A DNA stretch of 51,303 bases from Candidatus Saccharimonadota bacterium (GCA_024699125.1 JAILQE010000010.1:1-51303), one strand, 5' to 3'. Positions 16,347 through 23,273 are shown, counted from the stretch's first letter. The notes: a model not told the origin generated them from the sequence alone. Numbers and translations: made by a program.

Positions 16347-16779
16347 AAAAAATAAATCTTCGGTAGCAGGAAAGAAGAAAAAAGAAGCAAAAAGCTGGAA
16401 GAAAAGGATCATAGGCGGGTTTATTCAGCTTGGGATTCTTATTCTTATTGCTGCTATACTGTCGTTCGTGTCGGTTTATAGAAGGGATATGCCGGTGAGC
16501 AAGTACGTCCGTAACTACTTGTGGATGTTTGGCGTATGGTTTTTTGTGACGATAGTGGCTGCTTGGTTAATACAACTGGTGGTTAGATGGATCAGGAAAA
16601 GAGATGCCTCGCTTGACGCGAAACCGAAGGTGGTAACAGAGAAAAAGAGTAAGGGCCAAAAGGCTCTGTCGGCGGCGGGCAAGGGAACTAAATGGATTAT
16701 TTATATAGTAGGTATTTATTTTCTAGTGATGTTTTCGATAATGGCTGTAGCCTTTTCGTTGATAACCTTTAGCCATTAG
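16333..16779 (+). CDS. small basic membrane protein, 148 aa
   Basis: A Lys-rich N-tail of about 28 residues is followed by three predicted membrane helices (about 31-50, 65-87 and 119-146) with a basic loop between the last two. I do not recognise a family. The start at 16333 is chosen because GGGAGG lies 7 nt upstream; an upstream in-frame ATG at 16255 has no such site. It probably works with the Cys-tailed protein encoded upstream in the same operon. Confidence 0.7.
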   Translation: MGTTKKNKSSVAGKKKKEAKSWKKRIIGGFIQLGILILIAAILSFVSVYRRDMPVSKYVRNYLWMFGVWFFVTIVAAWLIQLVVRWIRKRDASLDAKPKVVTEKKSKGQKALSAAGKGTKWIIYIVGIYFLVMFSIMAVAFSLITFSH

Positions 16780-16832
16780 GGTGTTTTTGTCTGGTAAGCC
16801 CGCGCACTATTTTCGTGGTAGGTCGGCGCTCT

Positions 16833-16857
16833 AATAGCTCGCTTTAAGCGAGCTATT
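16833..16857 (+). terminator. hairpin after the 15454-16779 operon
   Basis: AATAGCTCGC (16833-16842) pairs perfectly with GCGAGCTATT (16848-16857). Only TTT follows, so it is a weak terminator or a transcript-end stabiliser. Confidence 0.5.
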
Positions 16858-16885
16858 TCGCTTGCCGCCCTTCCACACGAATCGG

Positions 16886-16909
16886 AGGTAGGCTTCGCCT
16901 ACCTCTTTT
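16886..16909 (+). terminator. plus-strand terminator
   Basis: AGGTAGGC-TTC-GCCTACCT (16886-16904) followed by CTTTTG. It sits inside the ACGAATCGG/CCGATTCGT inverted repeat (16877-16885 and 16939-16947), next to the minus-strand tRNA terminator. Confidence 0.6.
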
Positions 16910-16916
16910 GTTTGCA

Positions 16917-16938
16917 ACAAAAAACAGGCTACGCCTGT
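16917..16938 (-). terminator. terminator of the tRNA-Ala/tRNA-Ile transcript
   Basis: On the minus strand ACAGGC-GTA-GCCTGT (16938-16924) is followed by T6-G. It starts about 10 nt after the tRNA-Ile CCA end. Confidence 0.8.
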
Positions 16939-16948
16939 CCGATTCGTA

Positions 16949-17025
16949 TGGTGGGGATATCAGGACTTGAACCTGAGACCTCGTCATTATCAGTGACGCG
17001 CTCTAACCAGCTGAGCTATATCCCC
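16949..17025 (-). tRNA. tRNA-Ile(GAT)
   Basis: A full cloverleaf on the minus strand. The acceptor stem is GGGGATA/TATCCCC, the D-arm AGCTCAGCTGGTTAGAGC, and the anticodon loop CTGATAA gives GAU. The T-loop contains GTTCAAGTC. The discriminator is A and the CCA end is encoded (16949-16951). It is the downstream partner of tRNA-Ala in one transcript. Confidence 0.97.
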
Positions 17026-17080
17026 GGATTGTTAAATTTTGGTACGTCTTCCTTCCGACATTCGTCGGAAGTTTGCCGTT

Positions 17081-17107
17081 CCATGAATTGCCACAGGCAA
17101 TTCATGG
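17081..17107. repeat. perfect 12-bp inverted repeat that includes the tRNA-Ala CCA end
   Basis: CCATGAATTGCC-ACA-GGCAATTCATGG. The right arm contains the encoded CCA of tRNA-Ala (17105-17107). In the precursor the CCA would be base-paired. A second stem, CTTCCGAC-ATTC-GTCGGAAG (about 17050-17069), follows in the spacer before tRNA-Ile. Confidence 0.7.
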
Positions 17108-17181
17108 TGGAGTAACAGGGATTCAAACCCTGGACCTCTGCCTTGCAAAGGCAGCGCTCTAATCAGCTGAGCTATTACCCC
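17105..17181 (-). tRNA. tRNA-Ala(TGC)
   Basis: A full cloverleaf on the minus strand. The acceptor stem GGGGTAA/TTACTCC contains the G3-U70 pair that identifies tRNA-Ala. The anticodon loop TTTGCAA gives UGC, with a CTGCC/GGCAG stem. The discriminator is A and the CCA end is encoded. Confidence 0.97.
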
Positions 17182-17191
17182 AACTCCCCAT

Positions 17192-17220
17192 ATTTTACCA
17201 AAGATGGGTATTTTTTGCAA
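17192..17220 (-). promoter_or_regulatory. promoter of the tRNA-Ala/tRNA-Ile unit
   Basis: Minus-strand TTGCAA (17220-17215), 17 nt, TAAAAT (17197-17192), with an extended -10 TGG. The expected start at about 17185 is 4 nt before the tRNA-Ala 5' end. Confidence 0.8.
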
Positions 17221-17224
17221 GGGA

Positions 17225-17307
17225 AAAAGGAAAAATCGCTCCGTTAGGGGCGATTTTTCACAGGTCATACAACTTTAAGTAGCCTCGCAGTTTAATCTAC
17301 TTAAATT
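17225..17307 (-). ncRNA. putative two-hairpin sRNA, ~80 nt
   Basis: The transcript from the 17342-17314 promoter folds a perfect stem TTTAAGTAG/CTACTTAAA with a 14-nt loop (about 17304-17272). A single-stranded linker containing GUUGUAUGACCUGUG follows. It ends in a terminator, AAAAATCGC (on the transcript, 17258-17250) with GCGATTTTT (17239-17231), then CC and T5. No ORF is plausible. The unit ends just before the tRNA-Ala promoter. The layout of stem, linker and terminator is typical of bacterial sRNAs; the class is unknown. Confidence 0.6.
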
Positions 17308-17313
17308 ATGCTT

Positions 17314-17342
17314 ATTTTATATCATGGCGCGCATATTGTCAA
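17314..17342 (-). promoter_or_regulatory. strong promoter of the putative sRNA
   Basis: Minus-strand TTGACA (17342-17337), 17 nt, TAAAAT (17319-17314). A perfect DnaA-box-like TTATCCACA (17349-17357 on the plus strand) sits 6 bp upstream of the -35. Confidence 0.8.
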
Positions 17343-17420
17343 CATTTTTTATCCACAACCTGTGAAAAAAGTGTTCGGGTTCCTAAAAAATATTACAACA
17401 TAATTTTAAACAAAAACGTA

Positions 17421-17449
17421 TTGACAAAACTAAAGCGGTATGGTATAAT
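17421..17449 (+). promoter_or_regulatory. promoter of the KGG protein gene
   Basis: TTGACA (17421-17426), 17 nt, TATAAT (17444-17449), with an extended -10 TGG. The expected start at about 17456 gives a leader of about 58 nt. Confidence 0.85.
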
Positions 17450-17513
17450 TTAAAGCATAAGCCTGTGAAGGTGAGTTTTATTAATGTATATGGGTGGGCA
17501 GAAGGAGTTTCAG

Positions 17514-17717
17514 ATGTCTGGAACTAAAGCTGGTGGTATGAAAGCTGCCGCTACCAACAAGGCTAAATACGGTAAAGAATTTTACGCTCGTATCGGCCAA
17601 AAGGGTGGCCAAAACGGTCACACCGGTGGTTTTGCCGCTAACCCAGCACTTGCTCGTATCGCTGGTGCCAAGGGTGGACGTATTTCACGTCGCGGTCCTG
17701 CCAAAAAAGAGGCTTAA
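17514..17717 (+). CDS. KGG-motif (con-10-like) general stress protein
   Basis: A 67-aa basic, Gly/Ala/Lys-rich protein with repeated KGG units (IGQKGGQNGHTGG and AGAKGGRISRRG). This is the signature of the stress-induced KGG/con-10-like family, usually small, disordered, stress-linked proteins; the mechanism is not settled. AAGGAG with a 7-8 nt gap selects 17514 over an in-frame ATG at 17484. A near-consensus promoter predicts high expression. It is a single-gene unit with its own terminator. Confidence 0.8.
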   Translation: MSGTKAGGMKAAATNKAKYGKEFYARIGQKGGQNGHTGGFAANPALARIAGAKGGRISRRGPAKKEA

Positions 17718-17734
17718 TTTATCTGCCTAGAAGG

Positions 17735-17771
17735 ATATAGCGTAACCCGCAAGGGAAGCGCTATATTTTTT
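17735..17771 (+). terminator. intrinsic terminator of the KGG gene
   Basis: ATATAGCG (17735-17742) pairs with CGCTATAT (17759-17766), with an inner CCC-GCAA-GGG stem, followed by T6. It overlaps the last codons of the convergent peptidase gene. Confidence 0.85.
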
Positions 17772-18165
17772 GTTCGCAAAAGGGGCAGTGATATTTGCCA
17801 TCAGGGGTGGCAAAACGGGTGAGGCCGCATTTTTTGCACTTGGATTTGGCGTGAAGCCAGTCACGGTAGGTGTCTAGTTGATCCTCTATAAAGTCTTCGT
17901 CAATAGGGATGGAATACTTGGCGGCTAGCTCTTTAGCTTTGGCCCAGGCATCAGATTCCATGCGGAGGCGCTCAATATCGGTCTTAAATGTGCGGTGGCC
18001 AAGTAGGGCATGTGAAAGTTCATGCAAAAGCAGGAGCTCGGCTTGCGGTTCGTCACAGCCTAGAACAATTGTCTTCGGTGGTCTGAACAAAAATTTATCG
18101 CCGCCGGGTTTGAAATTAAAGTCTTTAAAATCAATTTTTAGCTGATTTAAGAGGGAATTAAGCAT
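17761..18165 (-). CDS. ImmA/IrrE-type zinc metallopeptidase with C-terminal zinc ribbon
   Basis: The 134-aa protein carries HELSHALLGH (about residues 48-57), the HExxH zinc site of the ImmA/IrrE/DUF955 group. A C-terminal zinc ribbon (CKKCG and CPFC, about 112-131) resembles SprT-type tails. ImmA/IrrE peptidases usually cut a repressor to release a stress or mobile-element response; no partner repressor is adjacent. No Shine-Dalgarno site is obvious. A TGCTATAAT -10 lies about 32 nt upstream of the start. Confidence 0.75.
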   Translation of the reverse strand: MLNSLLNQLKIDFKDFNFKPGGDKFLFRPPKTIVLGCDEPQAELLLLHELSHALLGHRTFKTDIERLRMESDAWAKAKELAAKYSIPIDEDFIEDQLDTYRDWLHAKSKCKKCGLTRFATPDGKYHCPFCEQKI

Positions 18166-18257
18166 AAGTTAGTTGAACAAATTTTTTATACAATTTGATT
18201 ATAGCACGGGCAAAACCGACGAGCTCAAAAATTGGGGTGGATTTTTAAGAGAAGGTA

Positions 18258-18324
18258 TGCTAAAATATAAGGAGTTTTTGGGTCCATTCAGAAGCTAGCC
18301 AACTAGTTGGTTTCTGAATGGGCC
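18258..18324 (+). promoter_or_regulatory. rpsA promoter and long leader hairpin
   Basis: An extended -10 TGCTAAAAT ends at 18266. The leader then forms a 13-bp stem, GGTCCATTCAGAA (18281-18293) with TTCTGAATGGGCC (18312-18324), including one G-U pair, capped by CCAA/TTGG. It lies before the AAGGA site of rpsA. S1 represses its own mRNA through leader structure in E. coli, so this may be an equivalent control element (inference). Confidence 0.6.
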
Positions 18325-18344
18325 TGAAAGAAAGGAAATATTAA

Positions 18345-19418
18345 ATGGCAACAACTGCCAAAAAAGTTACAATGGATGACCTCCTCGCAAGTGATGAGGG
18401 TTCATTCAAAAAAGTTATTGCAGGGGACACCGTAAAAGGTACTGTTATCTCTGTAAAAAAGCACGAGATTTTGATTGATCTTGGTGCTCAAGGTGTTGGT
18501 CTTGTACCACGCCGCGAAGCTTCGTTTGCTCGCAACTTGAACGTTGGCGACGAGGTTTCTGCCTCTGTTATCGAGGCCGAGATGGATGATGGCTACGTGC
18601 TATTGTCTCTCAGAAAAGCCGTAAAGGACAAAGGCTGGGATGAAATCCAAGCCAAACTCGACAACGCCGAGACGGTTGAAGTCACTCCGTTTGACGCTAA
18701 CCGCGGTGGTTTGCTCGTAGAATACGAAGGCATCCGTGGCTTCTTGCCAGTGTCTCAACTTTCTGCCGAACACTACCCACGCGTTGGTTCTGCCGATAAG
18801 GACGAAATTTTGCAACGCCTTAACTCTTTGGTTGGCAAATCTATCAAAGTTCGTATCCTTGACGCTATCAAGAAAGAAAACAAGCTTATCTTCTCTGAGA
18901 AGGAAGCCGTCAAAGATGGCCTCGCTGAGCGCTTTGCAGAGCTCAAAGTTGGCGACACCGTTAAAGGTATCGTTACTGGCGTGGTTGACTTTGGTGTATT
19001 CGTAAACGTTGATGGCATCGAAGGTTTGATCCACATTTCCGAGATCTCTTGGGAACGTGTCAACAATCCTTCCGACTATGTCAAAGTTGGCGAAACTGTT
19101 GAAGCTAAGATTATCGCTATTGATAAAGAACGCCTCAGTCTCTCGATGAAGCAACTCGTTGAAGATCCATGGATCTCCGAAGTTGAAGGCCTCAAAAAAG
19201 GCTCCAAAGTCGAGGGTACCGTCACCCGCATCACCCCATTTGGTGCATTTGTTCAGATTTCACCAGCTGTTGAAGCTTTGGTACACGTATCTGAGCTCGG
19301 TGAGGGTTCTGATGTAGACCCAGAGAAAGTCTTTACCTTAAACGAGCGTAAAGATTTTAAGGTGCTCGACATCGACAAAGAAGGTCGCAAGATCTCTCTT
19401 TCAATCGCTAAGAAATAA
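18345..19418 (+). CDS. rpsA: 30S ribosomal protein S1 (short form, four S1 domains)
   Basis: A protein of 357 aa with four OB-fold S1 repeats. The first is VKGTVISVKKHEILIDLG and the third VKGIVTGVVDFGVFVNVDG. The fourth is VEGTVTRITPFGAFVQISP, and the second is diverged. E. coli S1 has six repeats and is about 557 aa, so this is a reduced form as in many Gram-positive and CPR genomes. S1 binds mRNA at the small subunit and helps load structured or weak-SD messages, relevant where many mRNAs appear leaderless. AAGGA with an 8-nt gap sets the start. Codon use is more C/T-ending than in neighbouring accessory genes, which fits high expression. Confidence 0.92.
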   Translation: MATTAKKVTMDDLLASDEGSFKKVIAGDTVKGTVISVKKHEILIDLGAQGVGLVPRREASFARNLNVGDEVSASVIEAEMDDGYVLLSLRKAVKDKGWDEIQAKLDNAETVEVTPFDANRGGLLVEYEGIRGFLPVSQLSAEHYPRVGSADKDEILQRLNSLVGKSIKVRILDAIKKENKLIFSEKEAVKDGLAERFAELKVGDTVKGIVTGVVDFGVFVNVDGIEGLIHISEISWERVNNPSDYVKVGETVEAKIIAIDKERLSLSMKQLVEDPWISEVEGLKKGSKVEGTVTRITPFGAFVQISPAVEALVHVSELGEGSDVDPEKVFTLNERKDFKVLDIDKEGRKISLSIAKK

Positions 19419-19428
19419 GCATACAATT

Positions 19429-19460
19429 AAGCGCTTGGGGTTAAACTTAAGCGCTTTTTT
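19429..19460 (+). terminator. rpsA terminator
   Basis: AAGCGCTT (19429-19436) pairs with a second AAGCGCTT (19449-19456), followed by T6. The extended -10 of the next gene, TGCTATAAT, follows immediately at 19462-19470. Confidence 0.8.
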
Positions 19461-19490
19461 GTGCTATAATGGTGGTAAGGAGATTTTTTA

Positions 19491-21203
19491 ATGAAAAAAA
19501 ATGAATACGCCGAACGTCCATGGTTGAAGTATTATGAAGCCGAAAAAATTCCAGCTAATCTTGAATATCCAGATTGCTCGATGGTGGACATGGTTTTGCA
19601 AAGTGCCGAAAAGTGGCCAGACAACGTCGCCTACTCTTATTATGGGCACAAAGTAACCTTTAAGAATTTTGTTAAAAAGATCGAAAAAACTGCTCGCGCA
19701 CTCAAAAACTACGGTGTTAAAGAGGGCGATCGTGTGACAATTTGTATGCCAAATACGCCAGAAGCTCTCACGATGGTTTATGCCATCAATATGGTGGGCG
19801 CTGTGGCTAATATGGTGCACCCATTGTCATCCGAAAAGGAAATTGAGTATTACATTCGCGCCGCTGAGTCTCGCTATGTGTTGGTGTTTGACGCGATGTT
19901 TGATAAGGTTTATCGCTTGCGCGATTCTGCCAATCTCGAGCGCATTATTGTGGTGCGCCCATCCGATGGCCTCGGTTTCTTGAAAAAGAAAATGTACAGC
20001 CTCCTTCACGTTAAAAAGGTGAAACTCCCGATTAACGATGGTCGCGTGGTACTGTGGGAAGATTTTATTGCTAACTCTTATTTCTATCAGGGTAATTTCC
20101 ACGAAGAGCGTGGCGCAAACGACCTTGCTGCGATTCTTTACTCTGGTGGTACCACTGGTGCACCAAAGGGAATCATGCTCTCAAACCTCAACTTTAACGC
20201 TCTTGGCATGATGGCAACTACTGTGATTCGCCAGGCTCAGCCAGGTGCTTCGATTCTCGCGATTTTGCCAAATTTCCACGCCTTTGGCCTTGGCGTTTGT
20301 ATGCATACGCCACTTTCTAAAGGTATGACTTGTATCTTGATTCCGGTGTTTTCGCACAAACAGTTCGCGGATATCATTCGCAAAAACGAGCCAACCTTTA
20401 TCGCTGGCGTGCCAACCTTGTTTGAATCCTTGATTAACACCAAGCTTAAGGCGGACGATTTGAAATCCGTAGATGCCGTAATCTGTGGCGGCGATGCCTT
20501 GACTGCAACTTTGCGTGACAAGGTGAATGAATACCTCGAGGCGCATGGTTCGAAAGCTAAAATCCGTGTTGGTTTTGGTCTTACTGAGGCTTGTGGTGCT
20601 ACCTGTCTTTCACCGGAAAATTCCTTTAAGGACGGCATTATCGGTGCTCCTTTCCCGGATATGTATTTCAAGATCGTGAAAATCGGTACCTTTAAGAAGG
20701 CCGACGTGGGCGAAGACGGCGAGATTTGTATCTCTGGTCCGCTCGTGATGATGGGTTATCTCAACGACGACGCCGAGACGGCACAAGCTTTGCGCCTACA
20801 CGATGACGGTCGTGTATGGCTCCATACTGGTGATATTGGCTATCTTGGTGAAGATAACTTCATCTACTTCACTCAACGTCTCAAACGCATTATTATCTCT
20901 TCCGGTTACAACATTTATCCAACTTATCTCGAATCGATTATTAATTCGCACGAGGGCGTTTTGACCTCTACTGTGATTGGTATTGATCACCCACACAAGG
21001 GCCAGGTGCCAAAGGCGTTTATTGTGTTGAAGCCAGGCTACAAAGCTGGCAAAAAGATCGAACGTGAAATCCGTGAGCTTTTGCAACGTCACGTGGCAAT
21101 TTACGCCTTGCCGGTGGCTTATGAATTCCGCGACAAACTGCCACAAACCTTAGTTGGTAAAGTAGCATTCAAAAAGCTTGAAGAAGAAGAGAAGAAGAAA
21201 TAA
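19491..21203 (+). CDS. AMP-dependent acyl-CoA synthetase/ligase
   Basis: A full-length ANL-family enzyme of 570 aa. The phosphate-binding loop YSGGTTGAPKG (about 214-224), the GFGLTEACGA motif, HTGDIGYLG and the hinge/lysine motif LKRIIISSGYNIYP are present. The closest type is long-chain fatty-acid-CoA ligase, which activates a carboxylate through an acyl-adenylate. With no fatty-acid synthesis genes nearby, it could activate host-derived fatty acids (inference). GGTAAGGAG precedes the start. The single-gene unit ends in a bidirectional terminator shared with the FemX gene. Confidence 0.88.
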   Translation: MKKNEYAERPWLKYYEAEKIPANLEYPDCSMVDMVLQSAEKWPDNVAYSYYGHKVTFKNFVKKIEKTARALKNYGVKEGDRVTICMPNTPEALTMVYAINMVGAVANMVHPLSSEKEIEYYIRAAESRYVLVFDAMFDKVYRLRDSANLERIIVVRPSDGLGFLKKKMYSLLHVKKVKLPINDGRVVLWEDFIANSYFYQGNFHEERGANDLAAILYSGGTTGAPKGIMLSNLNFNALGMMATTVIRQAQPGASILAILPNFHAFGLGVCMHTPLSKGMTCILIPVFSHKQFADIIRKNEPTFIAGVPTLFESLINTKLKADDLKSVDAVICGGDALTATLRDKVNEYLEAHGSKAKIRVGFGLTEACGATCLSPENSFKDGIIGAPFPDMYFKIVKIGTFKKADVGEDGEICISGPLVMMGYLNDDAETAQALRLHDDGRVWLHTGDIGYLGEDNFIYFTQRLKRIIISSGYNIYPTYLESIINSHEGVLTSTVIGIDHPHKGQVPKAFIVLKPGYKAGKKIEREIRELLQRHVAIYALPVAYEFRDKLPQTLVGKVAFKKLEEEEKKK

Positions 21204-21232
21204 TAAAAAAGCGCCCCTCGGGGCGTTTTTTT
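21204..21232. terminator. bidirectional terminator
   Basis: CGCCC-CTCG-GGGCG (21212-21225) flanked by A7 on the left and T7 on the right. It serves the acyl-CoA ligase (+) and the FemX-like gene (-). Confidence 0.9.
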
Positions 21233-22178
21233 AGGCTTTAATTTTTCTAACTTTGAGATTTATGAAGCGAATAAAGCGGTAGAGGCGATATTTTGCGCCG
21301 CGGATTGGTAGGTCTAGCGTGCCGGAGTAGGCGCGAGCAAATCCGCCAAATGATTTTTTGAACTGGGTGAAACCGGCCCATGGATGACTGCTTTTGGCAC
21401 CTTCCGGGGCGATACCCCAGAAGTCGAAGGTTTCAAGGCCAGCGGCTTTAGCGTCAAAGATGGCGGTAGAAAGTAGGCCTACAGTTGCTGGGAGTTTTTT
21501 GTATTCTGGATCAGTAGCGGACTGCATATAAAAGCGGGTTTTCGCGTCTTGGTCGTCGAAGAACAGGGAAGCAGAAACGATCTTTTCTTTACCTTCGTCG
21601 TTGTAATGAACGAGATAAAGCGAAGCAAATGGCTGCTCGAGCTCGGTTTTAAGATAGGAATCAGCAAAGGTATTGATATGTTTGGCCTGTGCGAGCTTAT
21701 GCTGCAAGGTTATGAGATATTTGATGTCGTCTGGGTTTTTAGAAACAGATACTGTAAGACCTTTTTTCTCGAATTGGTTGTGACGCGTGCGGGTGCCTTG
21801 CGACATGTTGGTTAGGATTTCGGCTTGGTCTTGTTTCAGATCGAGTAGCCACGTATCGGCCGGGTTTAAGTCTTTGGATTTCTTCAAACCGAACTTGGCG
21901 AGATCCTTTTGATTAAAAGCAACAGTTGGCTCGATGCGAACAAAGATGCAGCCTTGTTTTTTGGCGAGAGCCTTAAGCGAGTCCAGAGCTTTTTTGAGAG
22001 ACTTTTTAGGGTTTTTTTCGTCTAGAGTTGGGCCATATGGAAGATACAGGTAGTTGCCCATTTTGGTTTTTTCGAGTACGGCAAGGTAGGAAAAATCTGG
22101 CTCAGACTCCTCAAAAACGGTCTTACCAAGGGCTAACTGGAAGTTTTTCCAGTCTTCGGACTGAAGAAAATGACGCAT
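21231..22178 (-). CDS. FemAB/FemX-type peptidoglycan bridge peptidyltransferase
   Basis: The protein is 315 aa from the start chosen here. It shows the double GNAT-like FemX fold. The N-terminal half has YLYLPYGPTLD and FVRIEPT, and the C-terminal half has TRHNQFEKKGLTV and FDFWGIAPEGAKSSHPWAGFTQFKKSFGG, cited in part. FemX enzymes use aminoacyl-tRNA to add interpeptide residues to lipid II. The reading frame extends upstream to 22355. TATAAT 6 nt before the ATG at 22178, with an extended TGC, marks the real leaderless start. It complements the dcw, Ldt and deacetylase genes in this window. Confidence 0.85.
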   Translation of the reverse strand: MRHFLQSEDWKNFQLALGKTVFEESEPDFSYLAVLEKTKMGNYLYLPYGPTLDEKNPKKSLKKALDSLKALAKKQGCIFVRIEPTVAFNQKDLAKFGLKKSKDLNPADTWLLDLKQDQAEILTNMSQGTRTRHNQFEKKGLTVSVSKNPDDIKYLITLQHKLAQAKHINTFADSYLKTELEQPFASLYLVHYNDEGKEKIVSASLFFDDQDAKTRFYMQSATDPEYKKLPATVGLLSTAIFDAKAAGLETFDFWGIAPEGAKSSHPWAGFTQFKKSFGGFARAYSGTLDLPIRGAKYRLYRFIRFINLKVRKIKA

Positions 22179-22214
22179 AGAAACATTATAGCATATGTGG
22201 GCGTGGGTGGGGAC

Positions 22215-22227
22215 CCCCGGCCAGGCG
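22215..22227. repeat. 13-bp direct repeat, copy 1
   Basis: CCCCGGCCAGGCG; the second copy is at 23189-23201. The pair brackets the orphan gene 22303-23085. The core CCCCGGCCAG also matches the 3' part of tRNA-Asn (23379-23389). Both copies lie in short GC-rich islands. Confidence 0.6.
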
Positions 22228-22251
22228 GCAGGTGCGGTATTATCTTGCCGA

Positions 22252-22277
22252 GAAAAAACCGCCCCAATTGAGGCGGC
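22252..22277 (-). terminator. terminator of the 22303 gene
   Basis: On the minus strand CCGCC (22276-22272) pairs with GGCGG (22263-22259) and is followed by T6 (22258-22253). Confidence 0.8.
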
Positions 22278-22302
22278 CCCCGTTAGGGGTTTAAGGCGGT
22301 GT

Positions 22303-23085
22303 TTATTCGGCCCAGCGGTTTGGGACGAAAATTTCCCAAGGTTGAACTTCGCCATTAACGAAGTTACCCTGCACGCAGTATTTGGCGAGACCTAATTGTT
22401 TTAATTCGTCTTTCTTTGAATAGAGTTCAAAGACGATTCTATCCATTAGGTCATCAATCAAATATCCGCTAAGCGACTGATAAGCCGCCGGAACACGTTT
22501 GTTGACTATGCAAGAGTCATAGGCGCAGTCATTAATTAGATAATCAATGCGCTCCTCTCTTTGCTTGGCGTATTCTTCTGGTGCGACAATGTATTTTCTG
22601 TACGAGGCAATGTTTTTGCTTGTAACAAAAAGCGTTTCGCTCCAGGGAATAACATAGCGTTCGTGCGTTGCCAGCCCATACGTCAATTCGTGTCCATCAA
22701 AGGCCTTGCCAACAAGCTCAATGATTACTACTTTATTCGGATCAAACAATACATTGAATCCGCCGTCGTAATCATAGCGGTACACGCTATCCTTCTTGGT
22801 TTTCATGAGAAGGACAACACTTTCTGGGCAATCTTGCTTGGCCCTCTTAATTAGGTGGGGAATATTATCCGGTTTGCCGTTTGTTCCATAGACTACCTTT
22901 GGCTTTGGTGTGCCAATCGGCCAGTCTACGCGTTGAAAAGCGAAGCCACTGTATTTTTCTTTCAGAGCTTCCCAATCCTCGAGCGAACTGATTATATCCA
23001 TATTTGCTATCGGCGTTACGTCTGGTAAAAACTTATTTAACAGCATAATGCCGCGGGCTTTTCCATACTTCATGGGATCTGTCAT
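22303..23085 (-). CDS. hypothetical protein, 260 aa
   Basis: Unrecognised. It is predicted soluble and alpha/beta, with no signal peptide. Recognisable stretches are YDYDGGFNVLFDPNKVVIIE (about 104-123) and a Tyr/Arg-rich C-terminal half. The start at 23085 is supported by AAAGGAGGTGATC, an almost complete complement of the 16S 3' end, about 9 nt upstream, giving one of the strongest translation signals here. An extended -10 TGCTATAAT lies about 50 nt upstream. It is flanked by 13-bp direct repeats and sits next to tRNA-Asn, so it may be an acquired cargo gene (inference). Confidence 0.65.
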   Translation of the reverse strand: MTDPMKYGKARGIMLLNKFLPDVTPIANMDIISSLEDWEALKEKYSGFAFQRVDWPIGTPKPKVVYGTNGKPDNIPHLIKRAKQDCPESVVLLMKTKKDSVYRYDYDGGFNVLFDPNKVVIIELVGKAFDGHELTYGLATHERYVIPWSETLFVTSKNIASYRKYIVAPEEYAKQREERIDYLINDCAYDSCIVNKRVPAAYQSLSGYLIDDLMDRIVFELYSKKDELKQLGLAKYCVQGNFVNGEVQPWEIFVPNRWAE

Positions 23086-23188
23086 GGGAGATCACCTCCT
23101 TTTAATCTGCGAATCCCCACCAAATTTATAATATTATAGCATAATTACAGAGAAAAGCAATCGGTGGATAAGGGGTGATTGTGTTAAT

Positions 23189-23201
23189 CCCCGGCCAGGC
23201 G
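23189..23201. repeat. 13-bp direct repeat, copy 2
   Basis: CCCCGGCCAGGCG, identical to 22215-22227. It is followed by a very GC-rich stretch (to about 23236) that can fold, for example GGGCGC/GCGCCC. Confidence 0.6.
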
Positions 23202-23238
23202 TCGGGCGCAGGGCGCCCTCTCTCGCGGCGTCGCCTCT

Positions 23239-23270
23239 AAAAAAAGAAAGCCCTTTGGCTTTCTTTTTTT
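23239..23270. terminator. bidirectional terminator-like hairpin
   Basis: AGAAAGCC-CTTT-GGCTTTCT (23245-23264) with A-rich left and T-rich right flanks. No plus-strand gene obviously feeds it, so it may insulate the region. Confidence 0.75.
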
Positions 23271-23273
23271 GTT

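Noticed and set aside
17349-17357. A perfect TTATCCACA DnaA box as evidence of the chromosome origin
   Set aside because: It is a single box without a cluster, without dnaA/dnaN nearby and without a strong AT-rich unwinding element. Kept only as a possible regulatory site.
22179-22355. Upstream extension of the FemX-like protein
   Set aside because: It would run through the terminator region and end of the neighbouring gene. A leaderless promoter defines the start at 22178.
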